7,285 bases of DNA from Lachnospiraceae bacterium (lineage in GTDB: Bacteria; Bacillota; Clostridia; Lachnospirales; Lachnospiraceae), in NCBI GenBank assembly GCA_900770785.1, contig CAAGLJ010000178.1, forward strand, positions 1 to 7,285, in the 5' to 3' direction. The position numbers and the translations under genes are program-made. Below, piece after piece: positions 5,699-7,285 of the stretch. The notes beneath the pieces are model-generated. The model was not told the DNA's origin, searched no databases, and saw nothing but the letters and a program-made list of their open reading frames with translations. Position 1 is the first letter of the stretch; each line of letters begins with the position of its first letter.

Positions 5699-6433
5699 AT
5701 GAATCAGGAGTCCGTATTTGCGAAGAGACTGGAAGAAATCAGAAGTCTGGCAAAGAGGCAGCAGAACATGGTGACGAAAGAGCAGCTGGAGGAGGCCTTT
5801 GGCAGCCTGGGCATCAAAGAAGAACAGCTGGAGCCGATTTATGACTATTTAAAGAGTAAAAATATCGGTATCGGGGAACCTTTGGATATGGAAGAAGTAT
5901 TAAGCCAGGAGGAAAAGAGCTACCTGGAGGAATATATAGAAACCCTGGATGGATTACCAGGTTTAACCGAAGGGCAAAAAAGAGCCTGTATCATGGCTGC
6001 TATGGCAGGGGAGGTTCAGGATAAGGAAAAGCTGCTCCATGCCTTTCTGCCCCAGGTAGTGGACATTGCCAGACTATATACCGGACAGGGACTTTTACTG
6101 GAGGACTTGATAGGGGAAGGAAACGTGGCTTTGGCTCTGGGAGTGGAAATGCTGGGCTGTCTGGAAAACCCGGATGAAGCAGATGGTATGCTGGGGAAAA
6201 TGATTATGGATGCCATGGAAGAGGCTATTGAAGAAAACACCCGGGCGAAGCAGGCAGACCGGGAAGTGATGGAGAGGGTCAATCAGGTATCCCAGCGGGC
6301 ACAGGAGCTGGCAGAGAGCCTTAGGCGTAAGGTAACCATTCAGGAGCTGACCCAGGAGACGCTTCTGGAAGAAGAGGCCATTCGGGAAGCTATTCGCCTG
6401 AGTGGGAATAAAATTGAACATATAGAAGGATAA
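5699..6433 (+). CDS. Degenerate sigma-70-like protein lacking regions 2.4 and 4
   Basis: This 244-residue acidic protein follows the order of a primary sigma factor but is far shorter. Residues about 15-60 (VTKEQLEEAFGSLGI...YDYLKSKNIGI) resemble region 1.1. Residues about 89-128 resemble regions 1.2 to 2.1. Residues 129-153 contain LLLEDLIGEGNVALALGVEM, matching the region 2.2 consensus DLIQEGNxGL, the main contact with the RNA polymerase beta' clamp. The aromatic-rich 2.3/2.4 segment that melts and reads the -10 box is replaced by an acidic, W/F/Y-free helix (154-180). Residues about 189-235 resemble region 3. No region 4 for -35 recognition is present. It may still bind core polymerase without directing promoter choice, acting as a decoy or modulator; this is inference. 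It is probably co-transcribed with the rhomboid-like gene 50 bases upstream and the next gene 14 bases downstream. Confidence 0.78.
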   Translation: MNQESVFAKRLEEIRSLAKRQQNMVTKEQLEEAFGSLGIKEEQLEPIYDYLKSKNIGIGEPLDMEEVLSQEEKSYLEEYIETLDGLPGLTEGQKRACIMAAMAGEVQDKEKLLHAFLPQVVDIARLYTGQGLLLEDLIGEGNVALALGVEMLGCLENPDEADGMLGKMIMDAMEEAIEENTRAKQADREVMERVNQVSQRAQELAESLRRKVTIQELTQETLLEEEAIREAIRLSGNKIEHIEG

Positions 6434-6447
6434 GCAAAGGGACAGAC

Positions 6448-6855
6448 GTGGAAACAGAGGATTTTAAGTACGTTCTACAGGACTTGACCAATATTTATAT
6501 TGGAGCAAAATACAGCTATGGGGAGCTGATGAATCTGGATGAGGTTCCCTTTAAATTAAAAACGATTTTTTCCCACTACATGCTGAAAGAGGCGGCAGAG
6601 GAGACGAAGATAGAGAATCATATTTTTTATCTGGAGGAGGACAGCCTTTCTTTTATGGCTTACAGGCAGATGAAGGCCAGATTTCGTCTGTCCGTATGGC
6701 ATGGGGCCAAAGGACCGAAAGCCGCCGGCTATCGCAGCCGGGAGTATAAAATAGAAGAAATTCTAAGCAGTCCCCGGATAATGGAAGGAAGAGATCAGAT
6801 TATTGTGGAAGAAATGCACCTTTCCAGGCTGGCACTGCTGGGCATTGGCATATAG
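6448..6855 (+). CDS. Hypothetical protein, 135 residues, GTG start
   Basis: I do not recognise this family. The ORF starts at GTG (6448) with AAAGGG six bases upstream; the first in-frame ATG (6529) would remove 27 well-formed residues. There is no signal peptide, no membrane segment and no cysteine. The N-terminal two thirds (DFKYVLQDLTNIYIGAKYSY..., IENHIFYLEEDSLSFMAYRQ) looks like mixed alpha/beta. A basic, glycine-rich stretch follows (WHGAKGPKAAGYRSREYK, about 84-101), and the C-terminal 30 residues are hydrophobic-rich and end LALLGIGI. It starts only 14 bases after the sigma-like stop codon, so coupled expression and a shared role with that gene are likely but unproven. A small nucleic-acid- or protein-binding factor is possible. 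Confidence 0.7.
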   Translation: METEDFKYVLQDLTNIYIGAKYSYGELMNLDEVPFKLKTIFSHYMLKEAAEETKIENHIFYLEEDSLSFMAYRQMKARFRLSVWHGAKGPKAAGYRSREYKIEEILSSPRIMEGRDQIIVEEMHLSRLALLGIGI

Positions 6856-6868
6856 CATACAATATAAT
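6839..6868 (+). promoter_or_regulatory. Possible internal promoter ahead of the M16 peptidase gene
   Basis: A perfect TATAAT (6863-6868) lies just after the stop codon of the 135-residue gene. The best -35 is TGGGCA (6839-6844) at 18-base spacing, four of six matching. It would give a leader of about 58 nt. The peptidase may thus be transcribed both from the upstream promoter and on its own. Confidence 0.4.
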
Positions 6869-6933
6869 AGAAGAGCAGAAGCAGAAAAGAGAATTTACGA
6901 AAGACAGAAAATAAATCAAAGAGGGAGAAGTGG

Positions 6934-7285
6934 ATGAAAAAGGTTGAGGCTTATGAAATTATTGAAGTAAGACAGATTGATGAACTGAGAAGCAAGGCAT
7001 ATTTATGCCGCCATAAAAGGACAGGAGCCAGAGTAATCTGCATGGAAAATGAGGATGAAAATAAGGTGTTCTATATCGGTTTCCGAACCACCCCCCAAGA
7101 AAGTACCGGAGTTGCACATATTCTGGAGCATTCTGTACTCTGTGGATCTAAACATTTTCCGGTAAAAGATCCTTTTATTGAACTGGCAAAGGGATCTCTG
7201 AACACCTTTTTAAATGCAATGACCTACCCGGATAAGACGGTTTATCCGGTAGCCAGCTGCAATGACAAGGATTTTCAGAATTTGA
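6934..7285 (+). CDS. M16C (presequence protease/insulinase-family) zinc metallopeptidase, N-terminal part
   Basis: The first 117 codons are present and the gene runs off the right edge; full-length family members are around 970 residues. The inverted zinc motif HxxEH is complete (HILEH; H62, E65, H66), where E65 would activate water and the two histidines bind zinc. The surrounding VLCGSKHFPVKDPFIELAKG and LNTFLNAMTYPDKTVYP are characteristic of the PreP/Cym1 type (M16C), which degrades short unstructured peptides inside a closed chamber. There is no signal peptide, so the bacterial protein should be cytosolic. The start ATG at 6934 has GAGGGAG (6921-6927) six bases upstream. It is 78 bases from the previous gene in the same direction, so it may be in the same operon or have its own promoter at 6839-6868. 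Confidence 0.93.
   Translation, partial: MKKVEAYEIIEVRQIDELRSKAYLCRHKRTGARVICMENEDENKVFYIGFRTTPQESTGVAHILEHSVLCGSKHFPVKDPFIELAKGSLNTFLNAMTYPDKTVYPVASCNDKDFQNL

Overview
The window looks like one end of a contig from a low-to-mid GC anaerobic Firmicute, most likely a Lachnospiraceae-type Clostridium. Three things point that way: a very long fused 2-hydroxyacyl-CoA dehydratase activator-like protein (an oxygen-sensitive iron-sulfur family), strong GGAGG/AGGAG ribosome binding sites with sigma-A-type promoters, and a presequence-protease-like M16 peptidase. The family-level placement is inference from protein character; I had no database.

Layout. Bases 1-21 are Illumina adapter, not genome. Bases 22-65 hold a strong hairpin terminator. 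A 1442-codon gene on the minus strand (112-4440) fills more than half of the window. It joins two BadF/BcrA/HgdC-type ATPase activator modules, a cysteine-rich linker, and DUF2229 and HgdB-like dehydratase regions in one chain. Bases 4441-4790 are a divergent control region. On the minus side there is a near-consensus promoter (TTGCTA-17-TATAAT) and a roughly 142-nt leader that can fold into three successive hairpins. On the plus side there is an extended -10 promoter.

The plus-strand cluster is tightly packed: a rhomboid-fold membrane protein without the catalytic residues and with a zinc-ribbon-like tail (4791-5648), a sigma-70-like protein that keeps the core-RNAP-binding region but lacks the usual DNA-reading parts (5699-6433), an unrecognised 135-residue protein (6448-6855), and the start of an M16 insulinase/presequence-protease-type metallopeptidase that runs off the window (6934-7285).

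How they may work together. The large minus-strand protein probably does ATP-driven low-potential electron transfer to its own dehydratase-like half, but no substrate-specific acyl-CoA enzymes are visible beside it. The plus-strand genes look co-transcribed. The pairing of a proteolytically dead rhomboid with a degenerate sigma factor is the most unusual part of the window and could be an undescribed membrane-to-RNA-polymerase module, though only gene adjacency supports that here. No RNA genes, insertion sequences, CRISPR arrays or attachment sites were seen.
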